The notes below the pieces were generated by a model. That model was not told the origin of the DNA. It was given only the letters and a program-made list of their open reading frames with translations, and ran no database searches. A stretch of DNA of 15,555 bases from Lysobacterales bacterium (GTDB taxonomy: Bacteria; Pseudomonadota; Gammaproteobacteria; Xanthomonadales; Xanthomonadaceae), in assembly GCA_020442545.1 (NCBI GenBank), contig JAGRJX010000265.1:1-15555 (forward strand), given 5' to 3'. Numbering within the stretch: the first letter of the stretch is position 1; each line of letters opens with the position of its first letter. The translations under genes were made by a program, and so were the position numbers. Positions 1 to 7,589 of the stretch are shown here, piece by piece.

Positions 1-415
1 CGGCGAAGGAGGCGTCGGGCAGATCCTCGGCGGTGGCTGACGAGCGCACGGCCACAGACACATCCGCCGCACCGGCATCACTGCACAGCTTGGCGTAGGC
101 ATCACGGATGTCCTGCTCCAGCGCGGCCGGCAGCGGTGCTGTGATTACCCAGTCGCGGATCTCGCGACCGGCTTGCGTGAGCGCATTGACGTCCTCGACG
201 TCAAACGAGGCCAGTCGATGCTGGATGCGCCCGGCGAGGTCGTTTTCGGCGATGAACTGCTGGAAGGCCTGCGCCGTGGTGGCGAAACCGCCCGGCACCG
301 AGACACCCAGACCATCCAGGTTCCCGATCATTTCGCCCAGCGAGGCATTCTTGCCGCCGACTTCGGCGAGGTCGGAAAGGCGCAAGTCTTGCAGCCAGCG
401 GACGTGAGCGCTCAC
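1..415 (-). CDS. ppsA: Phosphoenolpyruvate synthase, N-terminal part (3' end outside window)
   Basis: PEP synthase makes phosphoenolpyruvate from pyruvate and ATP (giving AMP and phosphate) in the cytoplasm and opens gluconeogenesis. The first 138 codons are visible. They carry two hallmarks of the N-terminal ATP-binding domain (PPDK_N): GGKNASLGEMI near residue 20 and VAVRSSATAEDLP near residue 125. The start is GTG at 413-415, with TGGAGAT a few bases upstream, and gives VSAHVRWLQDLRL, which fits the family N-terminus closely. The gene is divergent from ppsR, whose product controls this enzyme, which is the usual gammaproteobacterial arrangement. The rest of the gene (central phosphohistidine and C-terminal PEP/pyruvate domains) lies left of the window. 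Identification is confident; whether the gene is intact cannot be judged. Confidence 0.95.
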   Translation of the reverse strand, partial: MSAHVRWLQDLRLSDLAEVGGKNASLGEMIGNLDGLGVSVPGGFATTAQAFQQFIAENDLAGRIQHRLASFDVEDVNALTQAGREIRDWVITAPLPAALEQDIRDAYAKLCSDAGAADVSVAVRSSATAEDLPDASFA

Positions 416-692
416 GGGCGATCTCCAGTTCGGGTCGGGGAGGGTAGTGCGCCCGGGATCAAGGAAGAATCCCGCGCGACAGCCGCCTATTTTGCCGTTT
501 CGGCCCGGGTCGGGACAAGTTTGTGCGTCGCAATAATCGAGATCAGTGAGGCGGTCAGGGGTTAGCCGCAGGCTTCGCATGCTGTCAGAACAGGCAAGAC
601 CCATCGCACTGTTGCCTTTTGCCCAAGGCAGAAGCAGGCGGCTGTTAGACTCGCGTTCCCCATACTCGGCGGCATTTCCGCAGGATCAGCAC
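416..692. promoter_or_regulatory. Divergent ppsA/ppsR intergenic region
   Basis: This 277-base gap between two divergent genes must hold both promoters. For ppsA (minus strand) the best candidate is a -35 TTGTCC (complement of 513-518) and a -10 CAAAAT (complement of 489-494) with an 18-base spacer. A small inverted repeat (CGGGAT at 454-459 with ATCCCG at 469-474) would then lie in the ppsA leader. For ppsR (plus) only a weak -10-like TAGACT at 646-651 is seen. The plus-strand reading frame stays open upstream of ppsR but is arginine-rich and not family-like, so I read it as non-coding. Promoter calls are by eye and uncertain. Confidence 0.35.
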
Positions 693-1520
693 TTGAACGA
701 ACCCATGCCCCGCCCGGTGTTCTTCGTCTCCGACGGCACCGGCATCACCGCCGAGACCATCGGACACAGCCTGCTGACCCAGTTTGGCGACGTGCGCTTC
801 GATACACAGCGGATCCCCTTCGTGGACAGTTCCGAGAAGGCCGAACGCGCGGCCGAGCGCATCCGCCTGGAAGGCGAGCGCTGCGGCCTGCGACCGGTGG
901 TGGTGAATACCGTGATCGATGCGGACATTTCCTCGCTGTTGGCGACCAGTGGCGCGCTGATGCTCGATGTGTTCGCACCGTTCATCGAGCCACTGGAGGC
1001 TGAGCTCTGCAGCCAGCGCAAGCCGCAGGTCGGCAAGGCACATGGACTGGTGGACTTTGATGCCTACGAATCACGCATCGACGCCACCAACTACGCGCTG
1101 TCGCACGACGACGGCATCGACCTCGACTACAACGAGGCCGACCTGATCCTGGTCGGCGTGTCGCGCTCGGGCAAGACGCCCACCTGCCTGTACCTGGCGC
1201 TGCATTTTGGTGTGAAGGCGGCGAACTATCCGCTGACGGACGATGACCTGGAGAGCGATCGTCTACCCGCGCGGCTGAAGCCGCATCGACACAAGCTGTT
1301 TGGGCTGACCATCGATCCGGTGCGCCTGCAGCAGGTGCGGCAGGCGCGGCGTCCGAACAGCCGTTACGCCGACCTCGCTCGCTGCCGCCGCGAAGTGGCG
1401 GCGGCCGAGGTACTGTTCCAGATGGAGGGGATTCCCTCGCTAAGCACCACACACACCTCGATCGAGGAAATCGCCAGCAAGGTGCTGTCTGCGCTCGGGA
1501 TCAACAAGCATATGTTCTGA
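693..1520 (+). CDS. ppsR: PEP synthase regulatory protein (PSRP, DUF299; kinase/pyrophosphorylase)
   Basis: In characterised relatives this bifunctional enzyme inactivates PEP synthase by ADP-dependent phosphorylation of an active-site threonine and reactivates it by phosphate-dependent removal of that phosphate. The protein begins PRPVFFVSDGTGITAE, the DUF299 N-terminal signature. It has the family P-loop GVSRSGKTPT at about residues 151-160 (counting from ATG 705), followed by CLYLALHFG. Length is 271 aa from ATG 705 or 275 aa from TTG 693, against about 277 in E. coli. I chose TTG 693 because AGGA at 682-685 sits at a good distance from it, while ATG 705 has no clear ribosome site; either is possible. 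It lies divergent to its target ppsA. The function call is secure; the start is not. Confidence 0.93.
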   Translation: MNEPMPRPVFFVSDGTGITAETIGHSLLTQFGDVRFDTQRIPFVDSSEKAERAAERIRLEGERCGLRPVVVNTVIDADISSLLATSGALMLDVFAPFIEPLEAELCSQRKPQVGKAHGLVDFDAYESRIDATNYALSHDDGIDLDYNEADLILVGVSRSGKTPTCLYLALHFGVKAANYPLTDDDLESDRLPARLKPHRHKLFGLTIDPVRLQQVRQARRPNSRYADLARCRREVAAAEVLFQMEGIPSLSTTHTSIEEIASKVLSALGINKHMF

Positions 1521-1574
1521 GGTGGCATCGCGCCACGCCTACGCGAAATTGGCCGTCTGTCATATAGTCGGACC

Positions 1575-2099
1575 ATGAGCGAAGTCCTCGACCAGTCACA
1601 GTCGCTGCCGAAGCTGGGTCGCTTCCGCTACCTGATGGGCCTGTACGCGGAAAATCACCAGCGCCTGACGCGCATGTTCGCGCCGCGCGATCTTTCCGTC
1701 GGTCATTTCCGTTCCACCATCGGCGACGATCTGGATCTGCATCTGGAGGTTTTGGCCAGCTACCCGTACACGCAGGAGCTGCGCCTCAGCTATCTGCTTC
1801 GTGACCCGCGGACCGGCGTGCCCGACCCTTCCGCACACCTGCGCTGTTACCACGATGCCGAGCAGCTGGAAGCCACGCATTGCTACATCGGGCGGCGCTG
1901 GCAGGATGTCCTCGGCCTCAATCCGCAGCTGCCGGTGCTGGTCGGCTATCGCCTGCGGATGAACGTCTTCCTCGGCAAGTGGCTGGAGTATCTGGCGGAG
2001 CAGGGGCACTCGCGGTTCACCCTGGCGGGGGCACCGGAACTGGCGGAAGACGGTGCGGTGATACCCGCCGACGATCACGAAGCGGTGCTGGCATCCTGA
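1575..2099 (+). CDS. DUF1249 family protein (YqiB-like)
   Basis: This is a 174-aa soluble protein of the DUF1249 family, to which E. coli YqiB belongs. Family features seen are the N-terminal LMGLYAENHQRLTRMF segment, the central AHLRCYHDAEQLEA block (the LYHDA-type core), and the C-terminal FLGKWLEYLAEQGH (matching the FLADWLRYCLAHG region of YqiB). No catalytic motif, signal peptide or membrane segment is apparent. The biochemical role is unknown; in many gammaproteobacteria relatives lie near nudF and cpdA, which is not the case here. A -10-like TATAGT at 1563-1568 lies only seven bases before the ATG, and there is no Shine-Dalgarno, so the message may be leaderless. The C-terminal acidic tail after about residue 155 is not conserved. 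Confidence 0.85.
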   Translation: MSEVLDQSQSLPKLGRFRYLMGLYAENHQRLTRMFAPRDLSVGHFRSTIGDDLDLHLEVLASYPYTQELRLSYLLRDPRTGVPDPSAHLRCYHDAEQLEATHCYIGRRWQDVLGLNPQLPVLVGYRLRMNVFLGKWLEYLAEQGHSRFTLAGAPELAEDGAVIPADDHEAVLAS

Positions 2100-2138
2100 A
2101 TGTGGTTCACGGTCACCCACGGCAATCGGCAAAAATGC

Positions 2139-2167
2139 TTGACGAAGCCGGAATCCGCGCGTAACCT
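2139..2167 (+). promoter_or_regulatory. Sigma-70-type promoter for the tRNA operon
   Basis: TTGACG (2139-2144) matches the -35 consensus at five of six positions. It is separated by exactly 17 bases from a -10-like TAACCT (2162-2167). Transcription would start near 2174, about 12 bases before tRNA-Ala, in a GC-rich stretch of the kind that often makes stable-RNA promoters growth-rate sensitive. The -10 match is modest, so the call rests mainly on the -35, the spacing and the position. Confidence 0.6.
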
Positions 2168-2185
2168 TCCGCGCCTTCCAGCAGT

Positions 2186-2261
<76 letters not shown>

Positions 2262-2285
2262 ACAATCAGAGCAGTTTCAAACAGC

Positions 2286-2361
2286 GTCCCCATCGTCTAG
2301 AGGCCTAGGACACCACCCTTTCACGGTGGCGACCGGGGTTCGAATCCCCGTGGGGACGCCA
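2286..2361 (+). tRNA. tRNA-Glu (anticodon TTC)
   Basis: This is a complete 76-base tRNA. Acceptor stem GTCCCCA pairs with TGGGGAC. The anticodon stem CCACC/GGTGG encloses loop CTTTCAC with anticodon TTC. The T arm has GGTTCGAATCC, and the CCA end is encoded. The neighbours are tRNA-Ala upstream and a terminator hairpin about 15 bases downstream, so the two tRNAs form a short operon. I see no duplicated 3' fragment nearby that would mark it as an integration site. Confidence 0.97.
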
Positions 2362-2375
2362 TTGAATACTCGATA

Positions 2376-2409
2376 ACGGCTCGCTTCGGCGGGCCGTTTG
2401 TCGTTTCAA
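2376..2409 (+). terminator. Rho-independent terminator of the tRNA operon
   Basis: A nine-base stem (ACGGCTCGC at 2376-2384 with GCGGGCCGT at 2389-2397, one G-T wobble) is closed by a TTCG tetraloop. It is followed by TTGTCGTTTC, a T-rich tail broken by CG/C. It sits 15 bases after tRNA-Glu and separates the tRNA transcript from the downstream oxidoreductase genes. Confidence 0.8.
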
Positions 2410-2521
2410 CGCTCGAATTCCTGCGAAATCTGACGTCACCTTGATGCAGCACGAATCTCATTCGCGCCGGATCGGAATCAATGACATGATGGCTCCCGCT
2501 GCCAGCTTGGAGGTCAGATGT

Positions 2522-3013
2522 ATGACCGGGTCATCGATTGAACTCGTCGTGGACGGCAATCCGCTCGCCTTCGATGGCGACCCCGAAATGCCGCTGCTCT
2601 GGTATCTTCGCGACCACGCCGGTGCGACAGGCGTGAAGTATGGCTGCGGGGTTGGCGCCTGCGGCGCCTGCACGGTGCATCTGGATGGCCAGGCGGTGCG
2701 CTCCTGCGCGATTCCGGTGGCCGCCGCGGCGGGCAGGAAGATCACCACCATCGCCGGGCTGGCGAACTCAGGTGATTTGCACGTGTTGCAGCAGGCGTGG
2801 ATTGCCGAAGACGTGCCGCAATGCGGCTACTGTCAGGCGGGCCAGTTGATGGCGGCAGCGGATCTGCTGCGGCGTTTTCCGGACCCGAGCGACAACCAGA
2901 TCGCCGAACTGTCCAACCTGTGTCGCTGCGGTACCTATCCACGGATCCGCAAGGCCATTCGCCACGCGGTGACCCTGCGCAAGGCGGAGGAGGGCGCAGG
3001 CCATGGCACATGA
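2522..3013 (+). CDS. iorA: Molybdenum hydroxylase small subunit, two [2Fe-2S] clusters (isoquinoline 1-oxidoreductase alpha type)
   Basis: This is the electron-transfer subunit of a xanthine-oxidase-family hydroxylase; it carries electrons from the molybdenum site in the partner subunit. Length is 163 aa. The plant-type ferredoxin cluster is CGVGACGAC with C42, C47, C50 and C62. The C-terminal helical cluster domain has CGYC (C101, C104) and CRC (C134, C136). All eight ligands are present. The ATG at 2522 is favoured by GGAGG at 2509-2513, eight bases away; the frame is open further upstream, but without family similarity. It has no signal peptide and probably travels folded with the Tat-targeted large subunit. 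It overlaps the next gene by 11 bases, implying coupled translation. Substrate cannot be read from sequence; the ior symbol marks family type only. Confidence 0.88.
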   Translation: MTGSSIELVVDGNPLAFDGDPEMPLLWYLRDHAGATGVKYGCGVGACGACTVHLDGQAVRSCAIPVAAAAGRKITTIAGLANSGDLHVLQQAWIAEDVPQCGYCQAGQLMAAADLLRRFPDPSDNQIAELSNLCRCGTYPRIRKAIRHAVTLRKAEEGAGHGT

Positions 3014-5318
3014 GTCGACGAAATCAATCGATGGGAGCAACGAAACGTTCGACGCTGGTCGACGCAGTTTCCTGAAATGTACCGCCGCTGCCGGTGGTGG
3101 GCTGATGCTGTCGGTCTGGCTGCCGGCGTCAGTGCTCGCCAGCACTGCCGAGGCGGCGAAGGTGCCGGCTAAGCTCGGCATGCTGGTGACCATCGAGGCG
3201 GACGGCACCGTCGTCATCGGCGCCCGCGGGCCGGAGATCGGTCAGGGCGTCAAGACATCATTGCCGATGATGATTGCCGAGGAGATGGATGCGGACTGGT
3301 CGCGCGTTCGCGTGGAACAGCTGCCGCTGGGGCTGGTGCCGGCGGAAAACCCCGGCGAACTCACCTGGAAATACGGTCCGCAGTGGGCGGGTGGCAGCAC
3401 CAACATTCCGCGTGCCTGGGCTGACCTGCGGCAGGCCGGCGCGAAGGTCCGCCACCTGCTTCGAACCGCCGCTGCCAAGCGCTGGAAGCTGGCGTTTGAG
3501 GCGACGGATACCCGGGCAGGGCGCGTGCTCGGGCCGGAAGGGCAGTCGTTCGGGTACGGCGAACTGGCGGCGGACGCCGCGAAACTTCCGCTGCCGGCCG
3601 ATGACCTGCCGCTCAAGTCCGCGGATGCGTTCCGAATCATTGGAACGGCGCAGCGCGTGGTCGATGCCGAGGACATCGTGACCGGCCGCAGCGTCTACGG
3701 CATCGATGTGTACGAGCCCGGCATGCTGACCGCAGTCATCCTTCGCTGTCCGCATTTCGAAGGCGACGTGGAAAGTTTCGATGCCACGGAAGCGCTGAAG
3801 ATCCCTGGCGTCCGGCAGGTCATCAAGCTGGATGGCCCAACGGGTTCCGAGCCGATCACCGCGAACCTCGTGGCCGGCGTCGCCGTGCTGGCTGATGACA
3901 CCTGGTCGGCGATCAAGGGCCGCCGTGCGCTGAAGGTGACGTGGAAGTCTGGCGGCCACGATACGGAGTCAACGACATCGCTTGATGCGCAGTGCGCGGA
4001 ACTGCTCTCGAAGTCCGCGCAGGTCGTTCGAAAAGACGGCGATTTCGATGCGGCCAGGGATGTCGCCGCGAAGATCGTCGAGGCAACGTATCGCGTGCCG
4101 TATGTCGCGCATGCGCCCATGGAGCCGCCGGGTGCCTTCGTGCGGATCGACGAGGACTCGATGCGGATCATCGCCTCATTGCAGATGCCGGCTGGTGCTG
4201 CTGCCGTCGCCCAGCGCATCAGTGGCATTCCGCGCGAGAACATCGAAGTCACGATGACCCGCTCCGGTGGCGGCTTCGGTCGTCGATTGAGCAACGACTT
4301 CGTTGCCGAGGCCACGCTGCTGGCGAAGGCGAGCGGCAAGCCGGTCAAGCTGATGTGGACGCGTGAAGACGACCTCGCCCACGATTTCTTTCGCCCGTTT
4401 GGCCATCACCGCATGGTCGCTGGCATCGATGATGCTGGCGCGATCACCGCGTGGATGCATCGTCTGGCCAGCGCCAGCAAATACCACCGGCGGCAGAACG
4501 TGCCGCCGGAAAACCTGTGGCAGGCCGAACTCTATCCCGATGATTTCCCGGCCGGCATCGTGGGGAACCTGCGGATGGAGTGGGCGGCCGTGCAATCCGG
4601 CATGACCCGTGGCTCCTGGCGCGCACCAGCCCACACGGCCAACGCCTTCGTGGTGCAGAGCTTCCTCGACGAGATCGCGCACGCCGCCGGGCGCGATCCG
4701 CTGGCCTTGCGCCTTGCGTTGTTCGACCACGATGAGTGGCCCTACGGGAATCACGGCGGCCCGGTGTTCTCGCCGCGGCGCCTGCGCGAGGTCACGCGCA
4801 TCGCTGGCGAGAAGATCGGCTGGGGCAGAAAGCTTCCCGACGGTCGAGGTCTGGGAATAGCTGCGCATTTCACGTTTGGTGGATACACCGCACATGCGAT
4901 GGAAGTGAGCGTCGATCCGTCCGGGCAGCCAGTCATCCATCGTTGCATCTGCGTCACCGATGTCGGACGGGCGATCAATCCGCTGGGTCTGGAAGCCCAG
5001 ATGATGGGCGGCACCATCGACGGGCTGTCGACGGCACTGGGGCTGGAAATCAGGATCGAGAACGGGCAGGTCGCCACCCGGAACTTCCCTGACTATCCGC
5101 TGCTGCGATCCGCCGACGCGCCGGACGTCGAAGTGCATATCATGGAGAGCAGCGCCGATCCCAGTGGTGCCGGCGAGATGGGCATACCCACGGCCGCGCC
5201 GGCGCTTGCCAACGCCATCTTCGCCGCCAGCGGGATCCGGCTTCGCCGCATGCCCTTGCGCCCGGAGCTTGAGCGGGCCATCAAGGCGCGAACGGAAGGC
5301 GCATCAGGCATGGCCTGA
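3003..5318 (+). CDS. iorB: Molybdopterin-binding large subunit of a xanthine-oxidase-family dehydrogenase (isoquinoline 1-oxidoreductase beta type)
   Basis: This 771-aa subunit holds the molybdenum cofactor and active site; relatives hydroxylate N-heterocycles or oxidise aldehydes. The N-terminus has a twin-arginine signal, RRSFLK at residues 20-25, then a hydrophobic stretch to about residue 52, so the folded heterodimer should be exported to the periplasm. Family blocks include GPEIGQGVKTSLPMMIAEE near 80, MEPPGAF near 375, RSGGGFGRR near 420, GSWRAPAHTANAF near 537, and the C-terminal GAGEMGIP, whose Glu725 is at the position of the catalytic glutamate. Length matches IorB-type subunits. 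The ATG at 3003 lies inside the end of the small-subunit gene. No cytochrome c partner, XdhC-type maturation factor or regulator is adjacent, so the electron acceptor and substrate remain unknown. Confidence 0.9.
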   Translation: MAHESTKSIDGSNETFDAGRRSFLKCTAAAGGGLMLSVWLPASVLASTAEAAKVPAKLGMLVTIEADGTVVIGARGPEIGQGVKTSLPMMIAEEMDADWSRVRVEQLPLGLVPAENPGELTWKYGPQWAGGSTNIPRAWADLRQAGAKVRHLLRTAAAKRWKLAFEATDTRAGRVLGPEGQSFGYGELAADAAKLPLPADDLPLKSADAFRIIGTAQRVVDAEDIVTGRSVYGIDVYEPGMLTAVILRCPHFEGDVESFDATEALKIPGVRQVIKLDGPTGSEPITANLVAGVAVLADDTWSAIKGRRALKVTWKSGGHDTESTTSLDAQCAELLSKSAQVVRKDGDFDAARDVAAKIVEATYRVPYVAHAPMEPPGAFVRIDEDSMRIIASLQMPAGAAAVAQRISGIPRENIEVTMTRSGGGFGRRLSNDFVAEATLLAKASGKPVKLMWTREDDLAHDFFRPFGHHRMVAGIDDAGAITAWMHRLASASKYHRRQNVPPENLWQAELYPDDFPAGIVGNLRMEWAAVQSGMTRGSWRAPAHTANAFVVQSFLDEIAHAAGRDPLALRLALFDHDEWPYGNHGGPVFSPRRLREVTRIAGEKIGWGRKLPDGRGLGIAAHFTFGGYTAHAMEVSVDPSGQPVIHRCICVTDVGRAINPLGLEAQMMGGTIDGLSTALGLEIRIENGQVATRNFPDYPLLRSADAPDVEVHIMESSADPSGAGEMGIPTAAPALANAIFAASGIRLRRMPLRPELERAIKARTEGASGMA

Positions 5319-5656
5319 GCGGCTTCGGTTCCGGGCAGGGCGTCACAGTAGGGCAGCAATGTGAGCGCATCGGACAGTGGCGGTCTCCGTTGCAAATCGC
5401 CATACTGCGACGTCCGGTTCGGCAGGCTTTCTGCAGGGAAGCCAACGCGTTTCATGAACCGGCCGTCGACGCTCACGGGGGTGTGGTCGCCAAGCGGCCA
5501 AAGGCGTTCGCGATGGCGCGCTACGGACGGTTCTCCGACCGTCGAGGGCGGCCGTCCGACAGCTGTTCCGCCCATGTCGACAAACCACTCACGCGTGCCG
5601 ACGGCGATACGCCTGGCATCCACGTGACGTACCGGGCATGGGATCAGCGGAACACG
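5319..5656. other. Non-coding gap before the polysaccharide operon, with overlapping inverted repeats
   Basis: This 338-base stretch has no convincing gene. The plus-strand frame of gmd stays open through most of it, but its translation shows no family feature before MKKAIVTG. Minus-strand frames are also open without a good start. Two mutually exclusive hairpins share one arm: GACGGT (5526-5531) with ACCGTC (5538-5543), and CGGACGG (5524-5530) with CCGTCCG (5552-5558). Neither has a T-run. A promoter for gmd should lie here, but I see no confident -35/-10 pair. Confidence 0.4.
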
Positions 5657-6691
5657 ATGAAGAAAGCGATTGTTACCGGCATCACCGGGCAGGACGGCGC
5701 CTATCTGGCGCAACTGCTGCTGGAGAAGGGTTACGAGGTCTACGGCACCTTCCGCCGTACCAGTTCGGTGAACTTCTGGCGCATCGAGGAACTCGGCGTC
5801 GACTCGCACCCGAACCTGCGCCTGGTCGAGAACGACCTGACCGATCTGTCGTCGAGCATCCGCCTTCTGGCCAATAGTGAAGCGAGTGAGGTCTACAACC
5901 TGGCCGCACAGAGTTTCGTGGGCGTTTCCTTCGAGCAGCCGATCACCACTGGCGAGATCACCGGCCTCGGGGCAGTGAACCTCCTCGAAGCCATTCGCAT
6001 CGTCAATCCGGAGGCGCGCTTCTACCAGGCCAGCACCTCGGAGATGTTCGGCAAGGCGCAATGCGTTCCACAGGATGAATCGACTCCGTTCTATCCGCGC
6101 AGCCCGTATGGTGTGGCCAAGCTGTACGCACACTGGATGACCGTGAACTACCGCGAGAGCTACGGACTGTTCGGCGCCAGCGGCATCCTGTTCAACCACG
6201 AGTCGCCATTGCGTGGGCGTGAGTTCCTGACCCGCAAGGTCAGCGACGGCATGGCGCGACTGCGTCATGGCTCGCTCGATGTCCTCGAGGTCGGCAACCT
6301 CGACGCGCGGCGCGACTGGGGCTATGCGCGGGAATATGTCGACGGCATGTGGCGCATGCTGCAGGCGGAACAGCCCGACACCTATGTCCTCGCCACCCAT
6401 CGCACCGAAACGGTCCGAGAGTTCACCCGACTTGCCGCGCAGATCGCCGGCTTCGACCTGATGTACGAGGGCGAGGGCAAGCAGGAAGTCGGTATCGATC
6501 GCGCCAGTGGTCGCACGCTGGTGCGCATCAATTCGAAGCACTACCGGCCGGCCGAGGTCGACCTGCTGATCGGCAACCCGGACAAGGCGCGGCGCGAGCT
6601 TGGCTGGGAGCCGAAGACCACGCTGGAACAGCTGTGCCAGATGATGGTCGAGGCCGACATCCGCCGCGTCGAGCGCGGCATTTCATTCTGA
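5657..6691 (+). CDS. gmd: GDP-mannose 4,6-dehydratase
   Basis: This cytoplasmic enzyme converts GDP-D-mannose to GDP-4-keto-6-deoxy-D-mannose, the branch point to GDP-D-rhamnose, GDP-L-fucose and related sugars. It is a 344-aa short-chain dehydrogenase/reductase of the extended class. It has the nucleotide-binding GITGQDGAYLAQLL at residues 8-21, the TFRRTSS segment typical of Gmd (NADP binding), STSEMFG with the catalytic Thr and Glu, the YGVAK tyrosine/lysine pair, and FNHESPLRGREFLTRKV. The start ATG 5657 is set by the family N-terminus (MKKAIVTGITGQDG); the ribosome site is weak. It opens the operon; rmd follows 13 bases after the stop, which points to D-rhamnose as the product sugar. Confidence 0.96.
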   Translation: MKKAIVTGITGQDGAYLAQLLLEKGYEVYGTFRRTSSVNFWRIEELGVDSHPNLRLVENDLTDLSSSIRLLANSEASEVYNLAAQSFVGVSFEQPITTGEITGLGAVNLLEAIRIVNPEARFYQASTSEMFGKAQCVPQDESTPFYPRSPYGVAKLYAHWMTVNYRESYGLFGASGILFNHESPLRGREFLTRKVSDGMARLRHGSLDVLEVGNLDARRDWGYAREYVDGMWRMLQAEQPDTYVLATHRTETVREFTRLAAQIAGFDLMYEGEGKQEVGIDRASGRTLVRINSKHYRPAEVDLLIGNPDKARRELGWEPKTTLEQLCQMMVEADIRRVERGISF

Positions 6692-6704
6692 CTACGTGGC
6701 TACG

Positions 6705-7589
6705 ATGAAGCGCGTCCTGGTTACTGGTGCCACCGGATTCACGGGACGCTACCTCGTTCCCGAGCTGGCGAACGCGGGCTGCGAGGTCTGGGAAACGGGC
6801 AGGGCGGCTCAGCCGGACAACCACCGTTTCCGTCAGGCCGACATCAGTCGTCGCGACGAGGTTGATGCCCTGCTGAACGAAATCCAGCCGCAGGCCATCG
6901 TGCATCTGGCGGCGCAGGCCTTCGTCGCCGCGGGCGACGTGGAGTCTTTCTACCTGACCAATCTGCTCGGCAGCCGCAACCTGCTGTCCGCCGCTGCGGA
7001 GGTGCTGCCATCGCCGCCGTTCCTGCTGCTCGCCAGCAGCGCGAATGTCTATGGTGACGCCGGCGACGTGCTGATCCGCGAGTCGCAACCCGCGAACCCC
7101 GCGAACGAATACGCGGTCAGCAAGCTGGCCATGGAGTATCTTGCACGGCTGTGGATGGACCGCCTGCCGATGGTGATCGTGCGACCGTTCAACTACACGG
7201 GGGCAGGGCAAGGCGGTCAGTTCCTGCTGCCGAAGATCGTCGAACACCTTCGATCCGGTGCAACCTGCATCGAGCTGGGCAACCTCGAGGTGCGTCGCGA
7301 TGTGTCCGATGTGCGCGCCGTGGTCGAAGCCTATCGCCGATTGCTGGAGCACCAGCCGGCCGGTGAAACGGTGCAGATATGTTCCGGTGAGTCGTACACG
7401 CTGCGCGACATGCTCGGCATGGCGGAAGTGATTGCTGGCCGAAAGCTCGAAGTGTCCGTGGATGAGCGGCTGGTTCGAGGCAACGAAATCCGCTGCCTGC
7501 GCGGATCGCCGGATCACCTTTGCGAGCTGATTGGTGATTGGCAGTCGCCGCCGCTCCATGACACCCTGTCCTGGATGCTGGACGCATGA
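6705..7589 (+). CDS. rmd: GDP-6-deoxy-D-mannose (GDP-4-keto-6-deoxymannose) reductase
   Basis: This NAD(P)-dependent epimerase/dehydratase-family protein of 294 aa most likely reduces the Gmd product to GDP-D-rhamnose. It shows the Rossmann glycine motif GATGFTG at residues 8-14, an SSANVYG active-site strand, the YAVSK tyrosine/lysine pair, and RPFNYTGAGQ, typical of Rmd. It is a single-step reductase in size and lacks the features of the epimerase/reductase Fcl, hence D-rhamnose rather than L-fucose; this is inference from similarity and gene order. ATG 6705 is chosen over GTG 6696 because it gives the family start MKRVLVTGATGFTG; neither has a clear Shine-Dalgarno. The stop overlaps the next start (ATGA at 7586-7589). 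Confidence 0.87.
   Translation: MKRVLVTGATGFTGRYLVPELANAGCEVWETGRAAQPDNHRFRQADISRRDEVDALLNEIQPQAIVHLAAQAFVAAGDVESFYLTNLLGSRNLLSAAAEVLPSPPFLLLASSANVYGDAGDVLIRESQPANPANEYAVSKLAMEYLARLWMDRLPMVIVRPFNYTGAGQGGQFLLPKIVEHLRSGATCIELGNLEVRRDVSDVRAVVEAYRRLLEHQPAGETVQICSGESYTLRDMLGMAEVIAGRKLEVSVDERLVRGNEIRCLRGSPDHLCELIGDWQSPPLHDTLSWMLDA

Noticed and set aside
546..704. N-terminal extension of the ppsR frame back to 546
   Set aside because: The extra 50 residues are Arg/Ser-rich and unlike the DUF299 N-terminus, and would put the coding region over the likely promoter.
1549..1568. TTGGCC and TATAGT as a promoter pair before the DUF1249 gene
   Set aside because: The spacing is only eight bases, too short for a sigma-70 promoter; the -10-like box alone is kept as a weak observation.
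2286..2521. tRNA-Glu as an integration site for the oxidoreductase genes
   Set aside because: No direct repeat of the tRNA 3' end was seen downstream and there is no integrase; a terminator simply separates the units.
4176..5138. 320-aa open frame on the minus strand inside iorB
   Set aside because: It is a shadow of the well-supported iorB reading frame; composition is typical of antisense frames in GC-rich genes.
5093..6541. 482-aa open frame on the minus strand
   Set aside because: It lies antisense to gmd in a GC-rich codon pattern and has no family motif or good start. Only the part over the intergenic gap (5319-5656) is not explained by gmd or iorB, and it shows nothing recognisable.
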